Of a stretch of 64,000 bases of DNA, positions 12,009-24,307 are shown in pieces. The DNA comes from Eublepharis macularius (taxonomy: Eukaryota; Chordata; Lepidosauria; Squamata; Eublepharidae). Position 1 is the first letter of the stretch. Every line of letters begins with the position of its first letter. The position numbers and the translations under genes are program-made. Below the pieces are notes generated by a model. The model was not told where the DNA came from. It searched no databases and saw nothing but the letters and a program-made list of their open reading frames with translations. Where the stretch lies: the NCBI RefSeq assembly GCF_028583425.1, contig NC_072806.1, forward strand, positions 30,240,001 to 30,304,000. Direction: 5' to 3'.

Positions 12009-12496
12009 CAGGGCAAATTGCGGCCCGCGGGCCACATGCAGCCCGCTACAGAGTTTTTTGTGGCCCGCCAAGACAGTCAGAAAAATCCGCCTTGAACCGA
12101 GATTTCCTTCCCGTGCGCGACCGAAGATTCGTCTCGTATTTTCCACTAGGACAGCTACATCAATACGCATGCGCAGTGTAGATACGCGCTTTTGCAGTTG
12201 ATCTGGTTAATTTCAATTTTGTCTTTGCAACAGCAAATCTATAAATTTCCAACTTTAGTGAAACCATGAACCCTCCGAAAAAACGTAAAATCGGTGATGA
12301 ATGTCGTGTGTTTAATGAAGAATGGACAAACAAATATTTCTTTGGTAATACAGGGAATAAAGCAGCGTGTTTACTGTGTCATGAAACGATAGCCGTATTT
12401 AAGGAGTACAAGTATTTAAGGAGTAAAAGGTGTGGCCCTCTGCTAACCTCCGCTACCACAAAGTGGCCCCTGAGCCAAAACAATTGCCCACCCCTG
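12009..12496 (+). mobile_element. Internally deleted hAT transposon with BED zinc-finger start
   Basis: A 488-base element bounded by CAGGGCAAATTGC and CAATTGCCCACCCCTG and flanked by a perfect 8-base duplication CCGTAAAG on both sides. From 12,266 it keeps the first codons of a transposase (MNPPKKRKIGDECRVFNEEW, then KAACLLCHETIAVFKEY), which is the BED-type start seen in Charlie/GTF2IRD2-like hAT transposases. The catalytic part is missing. The frame is still open where retained and the duplication is intact, suggesting a fairly recent insertion. Confidence 0.9.
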
Positions 12497-13149
12497 CCGT
12501 AAAGGGTGGGAACCACTGTTTTAATGCACGCTCCTGCTTTACACAGGCAACAAGGATCTCTAACAGGCCTGGCCAGTGCCTTGCATGAACACAGTTGTGT
12601 GTCTTAGAAGTGCAGGAATCCTTGGTAACGGTGATATGGAAAGTGCTCCCTGAAGTCTGAAGTCATTCTTGCTCGGGCCCAAGTGTGCCACAAATGTCAG
12701 ATTAATATGTCACCTGTGGTACCCATACGAGAAAGTAGCAAGTACTAAGGAGAATCCCAGAACACAATCCTAACTAGGAAACAAATTACACCATGATTAT
12801 CCAACTACGCTAACTGAGTTCTAAGTCAGTTATATATACACATACTCTACTTCCACATGTAGACGATTTGCCATGTAGCTCTTGTTGCCACTGCAAAAGC
12901 ATAGATACAACCAAGTATCCACACAGTAGTTCTCTTCTGAGCACTTTGCCTGCCTCAAACCCCAACAACCACCATCACTGCAGGGCTTTTCTTTAAAAAA
13001 AAAAACCCTGGGAATTGCTATTGAGCTATAGCATAATACTATAGGCTCTTTAAGTACAAGAAGACCACAAGAACATTTTAACAACCTACTGTTGTACCAT
13101 TTTAATATTTCTCAATAACAATTGCCAGTTGCTTTTTAAAAGCTCTTTG

Positions 13150-13950
13150 GTGGTAGGAGGAATGGAAGAGCTATGGTAAGTTGAGGCAATGTATCTTGGG
13201 GATGCTCCTGGATCTGGACCTACTACTGAATATGCAGGTGGCAGATGTGGCCAAGAGCACCTTTCATCAGCTCTGACTGATTAGTCAGCTGTGGTCTTCC
13301 CTGGGCAGAAAAGATGTGGACACTGTGGTGCATGCCCTGCCGTAATAAGATTACGGCAATGTGCTGTCCTTGAAAAGTGCTCAGCAACTTCAGCTGGTAC
13401 AGAATGCTGCTGCCAAGATACTGAATGGAGCGGGTCATAGGGACTTTATCTCTCCAGTCTTGTCTCAGCTACGCTGGCCTCCATTTCTAGACCCAATTTA
13501 AGATGCTGTTACAGACTTTTAAAGCTCCATACAGTCTGGAACCAGCAAACCTTAAGGACCACCCATACAAGCCTACCCAACTGTTACGGTCATCTTCTGA
13601 GGCCCTGTTTCTGGTGCCCCCACCTTCTGAGATTAGATGGATGGCAACCCAAAAGAGGGCCTTCTCAGCCATGGCACAGAACCTATGGAACTGCCTCTGC
13701 CCAGGGGTATCAATCTATACTCTTCTATCACTATCTTCTGCTAGTAGCTGAAGACTTTTAAAAATTTTGGATGGCATTTCCTCAGTGGTCCCCCCTTCAT
13801 GCCCTATGTTTTAAGCGCTGTCTCTGTATTTTAACGTATGCATTCCAGTTTATCATCTGTTTCTATAACGTTCTGTTTTAATTGTTAGCCACCTTTGTGG
13901 CCCTGGTGAGGTAGAAAGGTGGGATACAAATTTTGTCAATAAATCAAACA
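13150..13950 (+). mobile_element. L2-like LINE, 3' end
   Basis: Contains CAGCTGGTACAGAATGCTGC (QLVQNAA) and a frame with RAFSAMAQNLWNCL, the L2 C-terminal signature. It ends GAAAGGTGGGATACAAATTT followed by AATAAAT. 5'-truncated. Confidence 0.75.
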
Positions 13951-14502
13951 AAACCTTCAAAGATACGCACTTTCACGTCCACAGGGTGTGCAAAGGCTCT
14001 CTGACTGCGACCTTCCTAAAAAGATCATGTTAGATCAAGTCTGGGAAGATCACAGCAAAGCAGGGGAAAACCCAGGAAGTGGATGATCAGGAGACAACAT
14101 CATGTGGGTGCCAAACCAAGGCAAAACTTCCATGTGGAAGTAGCCACGGACTCCACCCGACTGACCTTTCTCAACCTTAAAGAATAACAGTCAACAAGTG
14201 CACACAAATTCTACTCACTGCATCACCCCCATGAAAAGCTGTACTTAGGCACCAATCTATACCAACCAATGTCACGGATGATGCTGCATGAAATAAGAAT
14301 TTATTTATTTATTTGCTTTATTTATACCCCACCTTTCTCCCCAGCCACAGAATAATCCCAGCAAGTTCTGTGGAGCACCAAACCCTTCCACAGTCTCTAG
14401 CGAGCCAGCTCACTCCTTTCCTACTGTTGCCCCTCCACACAAGAATACAGTTCTGCCTCTGACCTCCACCAGCAGCACCATATAGATTTCCTTTAACTGA
14501 AG

Positions 14503-14786
14503 CAAAATAGTAAAGAGTCCAATAGAACCTTAAAGACTAACCAACTTTATTGTAGTATAAGCTTTCGAGAGCCACAGCTCTCTTCGTCAGATGCATTGTC
14601 AGCTTTCGAGAACCACAGCTCTCTTCATCAGATGCATTGTCAGATCCATCTGATAAAGAGAGCCGTGGCTCTCAAAAGCTGACAATGCTCCTGATGAAGA
14701 GAGCTGTGGTTCTCGAAAGCTCATGCTACAATAAAGTTGGTTAGTCTTAAAGGGGCTACTGGACTCCTTACTATTTTGCTACTACA
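14503..14786. repeat. Penelope-like repeat, inverted arrangement with hammerhead-like cores
   Basis: The outer ends (AGAGTCCAATAGAACC on the left, and inverted GGGGCTACTGGACTCC on the right) are inverted copies. Inside are tandem units with the pattern CTGANGA, one base, a 6-bp stem with a TGTG loop, then GAAA. On the plus strand CTGATGA is at 14,691-14,697, the stem at 14,699-14,704/14,709-14,714, and GAAA at 14,715. Two more lie on the minus strand (14,590-14,564 and 14,631-14,604), and one plus-strand unit near 14,649 is decayed. Penelope-like elements are known to carry hammerhead motifs. Confidence 0.65.
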
Positions 14787-15714
14787 CACTAACATGTCTA
14801 ACTTCTCTGGATCTTTTACTGAAGAGCAGTTTAGTCTTGTGTATTGCCCTGTACATGAGCAACAGAACTAAAAGCCCATTTAATTAAAACAAACCGTAAA
14901 GTCAACATTACAAGCAATTATGACTTCTGAAGCAGTTCAGAGACTATGAACGGGATCAGATCAACTCATCCAAAAGCTCTGCTGGATGCTCAGCCACCAA
15001 TCCAAATGAAGATACTAACTGGCCATTTTTCTTGACTGGTTCATGGTTTTGTTTTTAAACTTGTAAATGTGATAAACTACTTATTTTAAAATCACTCTAT
15101 ATACAGCTGAGAGTGGGTTAGTAAGGAAACGCAAAAAGTTTCATAAATAACATACAGATATGCAACCCATGACTGAGGTGAGCTAGCTGACATGAGGGAC
15201 TTGACTCAGTGGAGAGGCCTTCAACACAGTGGTGAAGTTGTAAAGATCCAGAACTGAGCTACAGCACAAAACATTCTGTGTGTACGGAGTAATTCTGTGA
15301 ACAATGCAGTCACAGGCACAGAATTCACTTCCGGAGAGCCTCATATTAAAGAACAAAAGCTCCTAAACCTCACTGCTAAAAAGGTGTGCTTGAATGTGCA
15401 CAGACAATGCCCAATGAACTGTCAGAATTTCAAGGAATGACTGAGCAAGATTTCCGGTGGTTGAAGGGTGGAGCATCAGTGCCCTGTGCAGTATTTTGCC
15501 CTTCCTGTGACAGTTGTTAGTAACCAGCTGTTCTACCTGTGCATATTTAAGACTGGCTCTGCATCATTTTAGCATCTGTAGCAATCAAATGCTTTCTTAG
15601 TACCAACCCCCTCAGAATCTCATCTGGCCTACTGTAATTGTGAGGGTTGCTGTTCAAATCTCCACTGATAAGGGATGCACGAGTAAATCCCATCCAGAGA
15701 TAATGAAAATCGAG

Positions 15715-15915
15715 AGCTTATTTTATTGATATCATTTGCCCCACCCTTCTCTTCAAGTGGGGACCAAAATGGCTTATGTAGTCTTCTTCTTTTCCATTTC
15801 AACTTCACAACAATCCTGTGAGGTAGGCTAGGCTGAGCCAAAGTCACCCAGCAAGCTTCCATGGCAGAGTGGAGATTCAAACTTGGGTCCCCCAGATCAC
15901 AGCCCGGCAAACTAG
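15715..15915 (-). repeat. tRNA-derived SINE, partial
   Basis: Minus strand; shares CCTGTGAGGTAGGCTAGGCT and AAGTCACCCAGCAAGCTTCC with 16,684-16,912. Confidence 0.65.
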
Positions 15916-16683
15916 GCCACAAGAAATACAGAAGAGCCACTGGCTGCAAGTCAGAGCAAAGCCCAGGTGCCTGGTTGCCCCCAGCTTGAAATGTTCAGAT
16001 GGTACCAAAAACATCTCTGCCCCTGCACCTGTGCTCATGCATAGAACCCTGCCCTTCTGAAGATAAGGCCAAATCACCACAGATATGAGTGAGGACCTAT
16101 GCCCTAGATACAAAGCCAAAACACAGTCCTCCTACATTCTAGGCAGGAAGCTAGGGTTCTGCATCTATCACTCCTGAGGTTTGGCAGTTTCCTCTCCCCT
16201 CCATCTTGCTGGCCTGCATGGGACTGTGACTGACTGCCTTCCATTCAATACTGCAAAGAATCCATTACAGAGCAGAGCCAGTTGACCCGATAATCCCACG
16301 TATTTCAAAAATAGCACCGCTTATGCTTGAGAGATCCACATTGAAGCAGAAAGAGACCCCCCCCCTCTCCAACCTCGGCTAACATTCAATCACAGCTGCT
16401 AGTTGCCATCATACATAGCCACCCTCTCAAGACTTGCAAGGAACAGACCTCCATACACCATACTTTGGCATGCTACTATTGGCCAAAGCAGCATCCATTC
16501 TTGAGACTCCAACACCCTTTCAACAAAACTCTGTTGCTGCACACTTGGGGATGTTCCCATCAGCATGAAAAGGGCTGGGCAGTTCAAAGAGGAACTTCAA
16601 CTGCCAACAGGCTTGTTACAGATATCAAGTGACCATTTACAGACCATGCCATTCAGCTTTATACGCCCCAGGCTGGCAACCTG

Positions 16684-16912
16684 ACATTTATTTACTTCAT
16701 TTATACCCTGCCTTTCTCCTCTACAGGGACCAAAGCAGTGTACATAATTCTCTTTTCAGTTTTATCGTTACAACAACCCTGTGAGGTAGGTTAGGCTGAG
16801 TGTTTGTGACTGGTCCCAGATCACCCAGAAAGTTTCCATGGCAGTGTGGGGATTCACACCTGGCTCAACCAAATCTTAGTCCAACACACTAATCGTTACA
16901 CCACCGTCTCTC
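16684..16912 (-). repeat. tRNA-derived SINE
   Basis: Minus strand; carries AACCCTGTGAGGTAGGTTAG (as seen on plus) and a TGTAACGATTAGTGTG-type tRNA start. Confidence 0.7.
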
Positions 16913-16986
16913 TAAGGCTGTAGCTGAAGGGCCAGCAATACCCCCCATTCATCTCCAGGAGCCAAAAGGAAGACAAAAGGCTCTTT

Positions 16987-17246
16987 AATAATAACATTAT
17001 AATAACATTTGGTTTATATACCGCCCTTCAGGACAACTTAACATCCACTCTGAGCAGTTTACAAAGTGTGTTGTTATTATCCTCATGATGATCACCCTAT
17101 GAGGTGGGTGGGGCTGAGAGAGCTCTGAGAGAGCTGTGACTGACCTGAAGTCACCCAGCTGGCTTCAAGTGGAGGAGTGGGGAATCAAACCCAGTTCTCC
17201 AGATTAGAGTCCCGCGCTCTTAACCACTACACCAAACTGCCTCCTC
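16987..17246 (-). repeat. Sauria-type tRNA SINE
   Basis: Minus-strand copy with an (ATT)n-type tail and GAGGCAGTTTGGTGTAGTGG at its 5' end. Confidence 0.87.
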
Positions 17247-20200
17247 CAGATGGCAAAGTGTAATACAACATCTGTCAAAGCTTTCCACTCACGTTCCTCA
17301 GATGCTTCCTCCCTTATTTCTGTCATGATACTAGGCAAGATACCAGCAAACTTCTAGAGCACATTATAAGGAAAAGACTACAAAAGCCTCCCTTTTTAGG
17401 AAAAAAAGACTAGGGAATAGGGATTTAGGAAAAAGGGATTCGATTAGGGAAAAGCCTAATCTAACTTTCTCAGTCTAAACTACTTCCCAGGGTTGTTGTG
17501 AGGATAGAATGGAGAGGAGAACCATGTAAGTCACTTTGGGTCCCCATTCGGGAGAAATGCGGGGTATAAACCGAGTAAATAAATAATAAAAATGAGCCCT
17601 TTGCTGGAGCTTCGACTAAAAAGCAAGGAAGAAGATGAGATACATAACAAAAAAGGGGGGAGAGACCTGGTGCTACAAGGAGATGCCTCCAAGGGACTGC
17701 CTATCCCACCAGAAAGAATTGGGAAAATGGGAAGTGTATGCACTTCAAGCTAGCTGCCTTTCAATGTAGCTTCTACTAAAAAGTCTATGGGACTTCTGAA
17801 ACTAGCTTTATGAGTAAGAATATCTGTCTCAGTTTGCTCCAAGAACCAAACATTACTAGCATGACCCTCCAGTGCCTCCTGGAGAAGGAACACACGTACC
17901 ACTTAGGTTACTTCAGGATAACTTGCACACAGTATTAGGCAGGCACGTTTCCAGAGATGCATCCCCCAAAGATACAGAGGGTAGACTGAAACAGGAGGAG
18001 GGATTCTACGTTTTTTAAAAACGTGATTTTTACAAGTTTGTTATATTTGCAATCCTTTAAAAAATAGCTTGGTTTAAAGTGGTATCTACATGTCATATCA
18101 ACCAATTCATCAAATGTAAGTACTTCTATTAACTTTGCTGCTGGTGGCAATGGGGCGGGGGGACCTCGCATGGTTCCCTACAGCCCAAGCCCATGTTCCA
18201 CGATTCCCGGCATAGCCTCTTTGGTAGTCAAAAGAAGCTTCCTCACATCGATAGAAAAAATAGTAGAATCAAACTTATAATCTTTTTAAAGATTATAAAT
18301 CGTTATCGTCTCTCAAGCATGCTAAAACCTACTGCCAAGTTTTATAAATGTAACATTTATGCATTTGATACTACACAAATTAGAAACTCTTAAGACCATC
18401 AGCCAACACTTAATGGACGTTTTGTTTCACTATATCACGGAAAATCCATTCTTCCCAGTCAACCACCAGCTCTCATTTCAGAAAAGTTCGGTGTCTTCAA
18501 ATCAGTTATCTTGCTCAGTGTCCTGAGAAGTGCAGAGAGAGTCCCACACAATCTTAAGTGTCACCACTCCTTCACTGCTCCCCTCAGCAGGTATCAATTT
18601 TGTAGCACATTTGACATGTTAGCTGCGCGACAGTCCCGGACAGTATAAAGGCTCAGCGTTGCAATCAGCATTAATTGTTAGAGGAATCAATTAGCACGCA
18701 TGTTTGGTCAGAAAAATACATGAATTAGAAAGCTGGAAAGGGAACAACTCTCTTTCGCTGTATGAAGATGCATGTCAGTTACACCCTCTCCAGAACATCC
18801 TCTTGTTTCTTCTCTAAAAAGAGTTAAAAACGGCTTCAGCCTGTTCACAGACTACTTCAGGTGTATACCCCAGCTCTCTGAAAGAGCTTCCCTCAAGAGG
18901 TCAGGGGTCCAGCCATCCTGCCAGTATTTAGAAAGGCCTGCAAAACAGTTTAATCTAAGAAGGTGCTCGGAGGAAAATGGGCAGCTGGACTCTTCGTGTA
19001 GTGTTTGACTATGGCTTTTTTTCTGCAATATTTATATTACTGATAGTTCTATCTTTTTAGCGTTTCTGGAAGCCACATTGAACTTGATTTTGGGAATGGT
19101 GAAAAAGGTGAGAAATAAATGATTTACTAAATGAATACGAATATAAAAACTGATTTGTCACTGATCTTGCGGGCTGGTAATATCTGCTGAAAGCTCAGAA
19201 ACAAAAAAGTGCTTTGTTGCTGGGAAAGGACAATTCTTTGTCCGGCGCACATGCCCACCATTGTCTGCACTGTTATGTGGAGCATGATTGTAAGTCAGAG
19301 CACCTATCACATATTGCCTGTGATATCGTATCACCACTGATGGCAAGCCCCGTTATTTATTTTTTTAATCAGCTGCATTGGTGTGTGGCTTCCAGTTTTT
19401 TAAAAATGTTCCCACAGAATATGCATTTTTCTGCTATTCCATTGTAGCCCTGGGGTGCTCAGAGATACATGATATTTATAAGCTTCAAATTTATTGACAT
19501 TGTACTGTCACTGAATGGCCATGGGTGGAACAGGCACACAGAAGGTAAAGCTTTAAAGAAGGGATCTTTCCAGCTCAATATACAACCCGCCACCCCAGAA
19601 AACAAAAACACCAACCAAAAATCAGCCACAGGAAGAGGCTATCCCAGCAACAAGGCTGTCCGCTGCCACAGTCCCTTGTATGGCAATTAGGTATTGCCCA
19701 ACAGCTACTGTAACGGTCCAGCGCACCTCAAGCTTACACCCTCACCCATCGTTTAGAAAGACCTCTGCCACTCTACACTTACCGTCAACCTTCTGTTGGG
19801 TTATTTTTGGAGATGTCACCATAAACCCACCAAGAAACCTAGATTCGGATACCTCCTCTGTAACACAGGTCAACATGCACACAGTGCTAGGGATGTCTCG
19901 TAGCATTAACAGAGCTGGATGCACCCAAGAGGTAACTGCAGCCTATCAATTGTCCAAAGACAAAATAACACAACTTGGCAAAACTCATCTACAAAAATGT
20001 CACCAGCCTGAAAAATATTATTTTCTATCTCACTTGTTCAAATATCCAATGCAATCAGCCTCCCAGCCTATCCACCTCACAAAACTGTTGTGCGATCAAA
20101 AAACGAGATAAGAAAATCATTACTTTTACACTGAACTCACTAGAAGGGGGACATAACAGACAAAAGGTAGAGATTAAGAAACCCAGAGTAACTTATGTTC

Positions 20201-20521
20201 CTGGTCCCTAAAGACCCCTTTGGTTCCTCCAATCTGTTGCACATGCCTATATTCCTGCCTCTTCCCCTCTGGCCACCAGCTTCTGTCCTCCTTGGTGCTC
20301 AAAGTGGATGCCAAAAAGCCACCCACAGTCACCATGTCTCTTCCTGTAGGGGCAGACCTCAGACCACTTTCCCTCTCGGCCTGTGCTACCTCACAGGATT
20401 CTTCATGAATGCAAAATAAGTACATTGTGACTTGCCCGAGTCCATAAGTTTGGCTAGAAAGAAACTGAAAATATTCATCATTCTTTTGAATATTCAAAGG
20501 GCCCAATACACATTAGATCAG

Positions 20522-20720
20522 TGTTGTCATCCTGTACTGCAGATAGGAGTGAGGCTGAGATAATATAACTGTAGTCAGAAGTCACGGCAAACCTAAGTTC
20601 ATCCCTGATGGGCACGAACACAGCTTGTGGTGTGCTTGCACATTTCCCTTCCTCTGCACATGCAATATGGCTGAAGGTTTCCTACTTCGGGAAACCTTCA
20701 GTCAAAAGCCAATGCGCAGT
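20522..20720 (+). repeat. Local repeat, copy 1, with hairpin
   Basis: Matches 21,352-21,580 in the same orientation (GTCAGAAGTCACGGCAA, TTCATCCCTGATGGGCA, TGTGGTGTGCTTGCAC, CAAAAGCCAATGCGCAGTA). It contains a hairpin (GAAGGTTTCC ... GGGAAACCTTC). Confidence 0.6.
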
Positions 20721-21351
20721 ATTGTTTGAACAGGTGTGTACGCAAACAAACTGAAGTTTGTTATTCCACGGTGTATTTAATCAAATACAAGATTACTTTT
20801 TTTTGTCAGGTATGTCATCAAAAAAGTGGAGGGGATCTTACATTCATGTACAAGTTACAATTATGTCCAGTAATATTTTTTTCTGTATGCATCACTTTTT
20901 TTAGGGTGCATGGGTCTTGTTGAGAAGAAACAAGCTCCAATTTGCGCAGGGACCTGCATTTGGATGCCACTGTAAAATGGTGTTTAAGACTTTCAAAACC
21001 AGGAACACTTCAATGGCATTCCATGTGTGAGGGAAAGGAGGAGAGAAGCCACAGTCAAACTGAAGTTTGTCACAACATCTGAATGCAGCCAGTGCCTTCC
21101 CTAAGGCCACCTAATGAACATCTGGCAAAGGTGAAATGTGAACTCTGGACTTCCTGGTTTACAGCAGCATCTCTTAACATTATGCTAGAGCAGAACTCAA
21201 ACGGATGTTAATCATTGGCAAATCATACATTTAAATATTTAAAATAATTCTACACTGATCCAACCACCACTGAGAATGAAGTCAGTAGAACAGCTAAATT
21301 TTGTACAAAAAATGTGAGGCAGGGAGGAGAAGAGGGAAGAGAATAACTTTG

Positions 21352-21580
21352 GATTGTCATCCCGATATTGCAGATATGGGCTTGAGGCTGAGAGAGCATG
21401 GCTGCAGTCAGAAGTCATGGCAAGCCTCAGTTCATCCCTGAAGAGCATGAACATAGCTCGTGGTGTGCTTGCACCTTCCCCTCCCTCTCTTTGCACGTGT
21501 TGCAGTGTGCTTGCACATTCCTCTCCCTCTCTTGCACGTGGAGTATGACCGAAGGCTTCCTGCCTTCAAAAGCCAATGTG
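21352..21580 (+). repeat. Local repeat, copy 2
   Basis: The partner of 20,522-20,720, about 830 bases away. Within it a 40-base block (GTGCTTGCACNTTCC, CTCTCTTTGCACGTG) is duplicated in tandem, and the hairpin of copy 1 is lost. Confidence 0.6.
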
Positions 21581-22539
21581 CAGTACACTATACCGATAAT
21601 CAACTCTAATTAACGTGGAACATCAGTCAAGACCATCTTCAAGCAAGCAAAGGACACCCAAGAGTGAAACAGCAGGCAGACTTTTCTGATATCACCCAAG
21701 TTGCAAGTGCATTATTAGTAATGCACTTGCAACAGGGCCTTAGCCATTGAAACTTGCAATGCTTACAAATATCTGGAACACCACAGCAGCCTCAGCAACA
21801 CAAGCGCTACATCTCAGGCAGCAACCAAGTTAGTGAGTGGGGGAAGACTTGTCAACCTGCAGCCTCTCTTTCAGGAAATAAAAGGAGTTATTGCCTCTTT
21901 TAAGATTTAGGCAACTGTGATAGTTGTATTCCCAACCACCCCCAATGTCTAGACAGATGCAAAGATTATGTGTCCACAGAGAGATGACTACCAGTGTGTG
22001 GGACTTCCCCTGCTAGAATCTTTCACCCCTGCTCTCCATGCCTCACATCACACCCCACATGACAAACTAAGAGAGAAAGTCTCGCCTGCAATTCTCTCAG
22101 GCTGCTCCAGCACCCCAAAGGCTGGGGGCTGGCAGCCAAAGTTGCACCCCAGGGCATAAGACCCTGGCCTCCACTCTCAAGACCCAGCACAGATTTGCTC
22201 ATCCTGACCTGGCAATCAAAACAGAGGCTACACCCATCATCCCAGCCCGAGGCCTTCTACTTATCTCTCCTACTCCACCTACTTGCCCCAACATCCCTAG
22301 ACAACCCAGTAGGTGATTCCAGACAAACCTCTCCCCCTTTTTCTTAGTTAACGCCAGTATCCAAGGTGCTGTACAAAACACAGCCAAGATCTGGTTCGTC
22401 TGCCAGACAACTTACAACCTACAGCACTTCCTTCAACTTGACCAGTGCTTTTCCTTTAACCTAGCATATGCTCTGTACTATGGAATCCAGTCATAAGCCA
22501 CTTCCTATGCAAAATCCAACATCCCAACTACAAGCACTC

Positions 22540-23860
22540 CCTTAACTTCTTCACCCATTTCTCCCACACACACACAACTTTTCCAGCTCACAGTCACCTC
22601 TTGCCACACTGCAGCTGTCACTTCTCAATATTCATTTCCCCTGCAGACAAGCTCATCAACATTCATGGAATCTCATCATATAAACTTCACTCACTCAGCC
22701 CCTGTTATACTTCCCCAGAGAGACCATCAGGCCGCCCTCCTCACACTTTCATGTCCCCATGACTTACCCTCACCACCACCATTGTCTATTTACCCCAATA
22801 AACAGACATTCATCTCTCACACACCCCTTCTTGAGTTCCACCCACCATTGCCCAACCTCTTTAACCTCTCCTCAGAATTTGGCTGCCCCTCCCCCCAACC
22901 TATGAAACATCAGAGTTCTCTCATCCCCTCTCCCCCATTCTGCCTCTTCATCTCCCTTCCCCAATATCACCCTACCTCCCCCAACTCCTTCCCCCTACCC
23001 TCTCTGGTCTCTTCGACCCCTTTCTCCTAGCACCCAATACGTCACCAGCCCCCCCCCCGAAGTCTGCTTATCATAATGCCCGCCATTCTTACACATTCCT
23101 TCTCCTTCCCCAATTACTCAAGAGCCCTTTTATACACACACACTCCCAAGCCTGCTCAACCCACCACTTTGCCCTACCCTTCCAGAGCAGGACTCTTTCT
23201 AGCCGACATCACCTCTCTAATTTCCTCCCCAACTCTGTTAGGTTTTCTAAAAGCCCCCTCCCTTTCTCTGTGCCCCCAGCCCACCCCTCTCCTCCTTCCC
23301 AGTCTGAGATCCTCAGCCCACCATTCCTCTCCAAATATCCTCTTTTTCTCCCCCCCCCGCCCACCATACAGCGCCTTTGTTGGACCACCTGCCCCTCAAC
23401 AAGGCCTGATCGCAGAACACCCAAGCCCACCTACCTGATTTCCTAACCCCCCCCCACAGAACATAATGAGACCCCTCCTACTCGCCCAGTGTGATATGCT
23501 TTCCTTTCTCCAGCCGCTCTCAACCTCAGCTGAGAACACACACACACACATCAAGACTGGAGTCACCCTAACCGCTATACTGACAGCCCCTGCCCCCAAC
23601 CCCCTTCCTAATTCCCAGGTGACTCCTCCTGCCGCCCCCCGATGCCCCCCCTTCCTGGACTCGATTACCGCCCGACACTCACACGCACCGGGCAGCCTGG
23701 TCCCCGCCTCTGCTCGCTCTCCCCCACAGCCTCCTTGATTCGCTCCCCTTTCGCACTCGCAAGGCCTGGGCGGCCCCGCGCCACCGTCCTAAGGTCCAGC
23801 CCCCCCGGCCCCGCTGCCTCCCCAACCTACGGGGCTCTTCTCTCTGCCCCTTGACGGCCG
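22540..23860 (-). other. G-rich (plus strand C/T-rich) start of NCOR1 intron 1
   Basis: Over about 1.3 kb the plus strand is dominated by C and T with many CCCC and CCCCCC runs, so the NCOR1 sense strand is a purine tract with repeated G-runs directly downstream of the first exon. This is the composition expected for R-loop or G-quadruplex formation. The long reading frames here are products of the composition and not genes. A short (CA)n run lies at about 23,538-23,550. Confidence 0.7.
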
Positions 23861-23881
23861 GCCCTCCCCGCTTGCGCTTAC

Positions 23882-24045
23882 CGACAGCGGGGCGGGCACG
23901 GTTGCGGTCACTCGACGCCGCCGGAGCCTCACCTCCGCCTCAGCACCTCCTCCTCTGCCGCCGCCATTTTGGCTCCTCCTCCCTTCCCCCATCCCCCCTG
24001 GCTCCGGAGGCCCCTCCCCCGCCTCGGCACCCGAAGTCCTGGCAG
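23882..24045 (-). promoter_or_regulatory. NCOR1: NCOR1 CpG-island promoter and non-coding exon 1
   Basis: This is the core of a GC- and CpG-rich island (about 23,600-24,060). Read on the minus strand it ends in CTGTCG followed by GTAAGC, a strong donor that sets the end of exon 1 at 23,882. A second donor-like site (GGAG followed by GTGAGG) lies about 50 bases upstream. A YY1-type motif (CAAAATGGCGGC in sense) lies at about 23,961-23,972, a position typical of TATA-less housekeeping promoters just downstream of the start site. No TATA box is seen. The transcription start is inferred only to lie around 24,000-24,050. Confidence 0.75.
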
Positions 24046-24307
24046 CCACATAACAAAGGGGCCGCCTGTCTTAATCTTTTATTTGTAAAAGAGAGCTTCC
24101 TCTCGTAAACTATGGGGAGGGAGTTTATTCGGAAAGGGCTCGAGACTGCCTCCTCACGCGTTGCTTCGGGAGACAGAAACAGACGGGTTAATCCAAGTTC
24201 TAACTACAATCCTTCCAGGACCGGCCGGCCGGTGCGGTAGTGAAAAAATAGACAGGCCTCCCTCTCTGGGAGGTGGGAGAGACTGGGGACTGGGATAAGC
24301 GTGCTGA

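Larger units (their letters stand above)
11143..23881 (-). other. NCOR1 intron 1
   Basis: This 12.7 kb intron separates the non-coding exon from the ATG exon. It holds, from low to high coordinate: an L2-type tail (about 11,400-11,520), a hAT element (12,009-12,496), an L2-like LINE end (13,150-13,950), a Penelope-like inverted copy (14,503-14,786), SINEs near 15.7, 16.7 and 17.1 kb, a LINE-like tail (about 19,040-19,130), and a pair of local repeats at 20.5 and 21.4 kb. In 17,600-19,030, 19,140-20,500 and 21,600-22,540 I see no supported gene or repeat. Confidence 0.7.

Noticed and set aside
14503-14786. Claiming an active hammerhead ribozyme
   Set aside because: Core and stem II are present, but I could not pair a stem I on either side of the proposed cleavage site, so only hammerhead-like is stated.
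22665-23738. Several long frames rich in Pro, Ser and Leu
   Set aside because: They follow from the C/T-rich composition of NCOR1 intron 1 and occur in overlapping frames on both strands.
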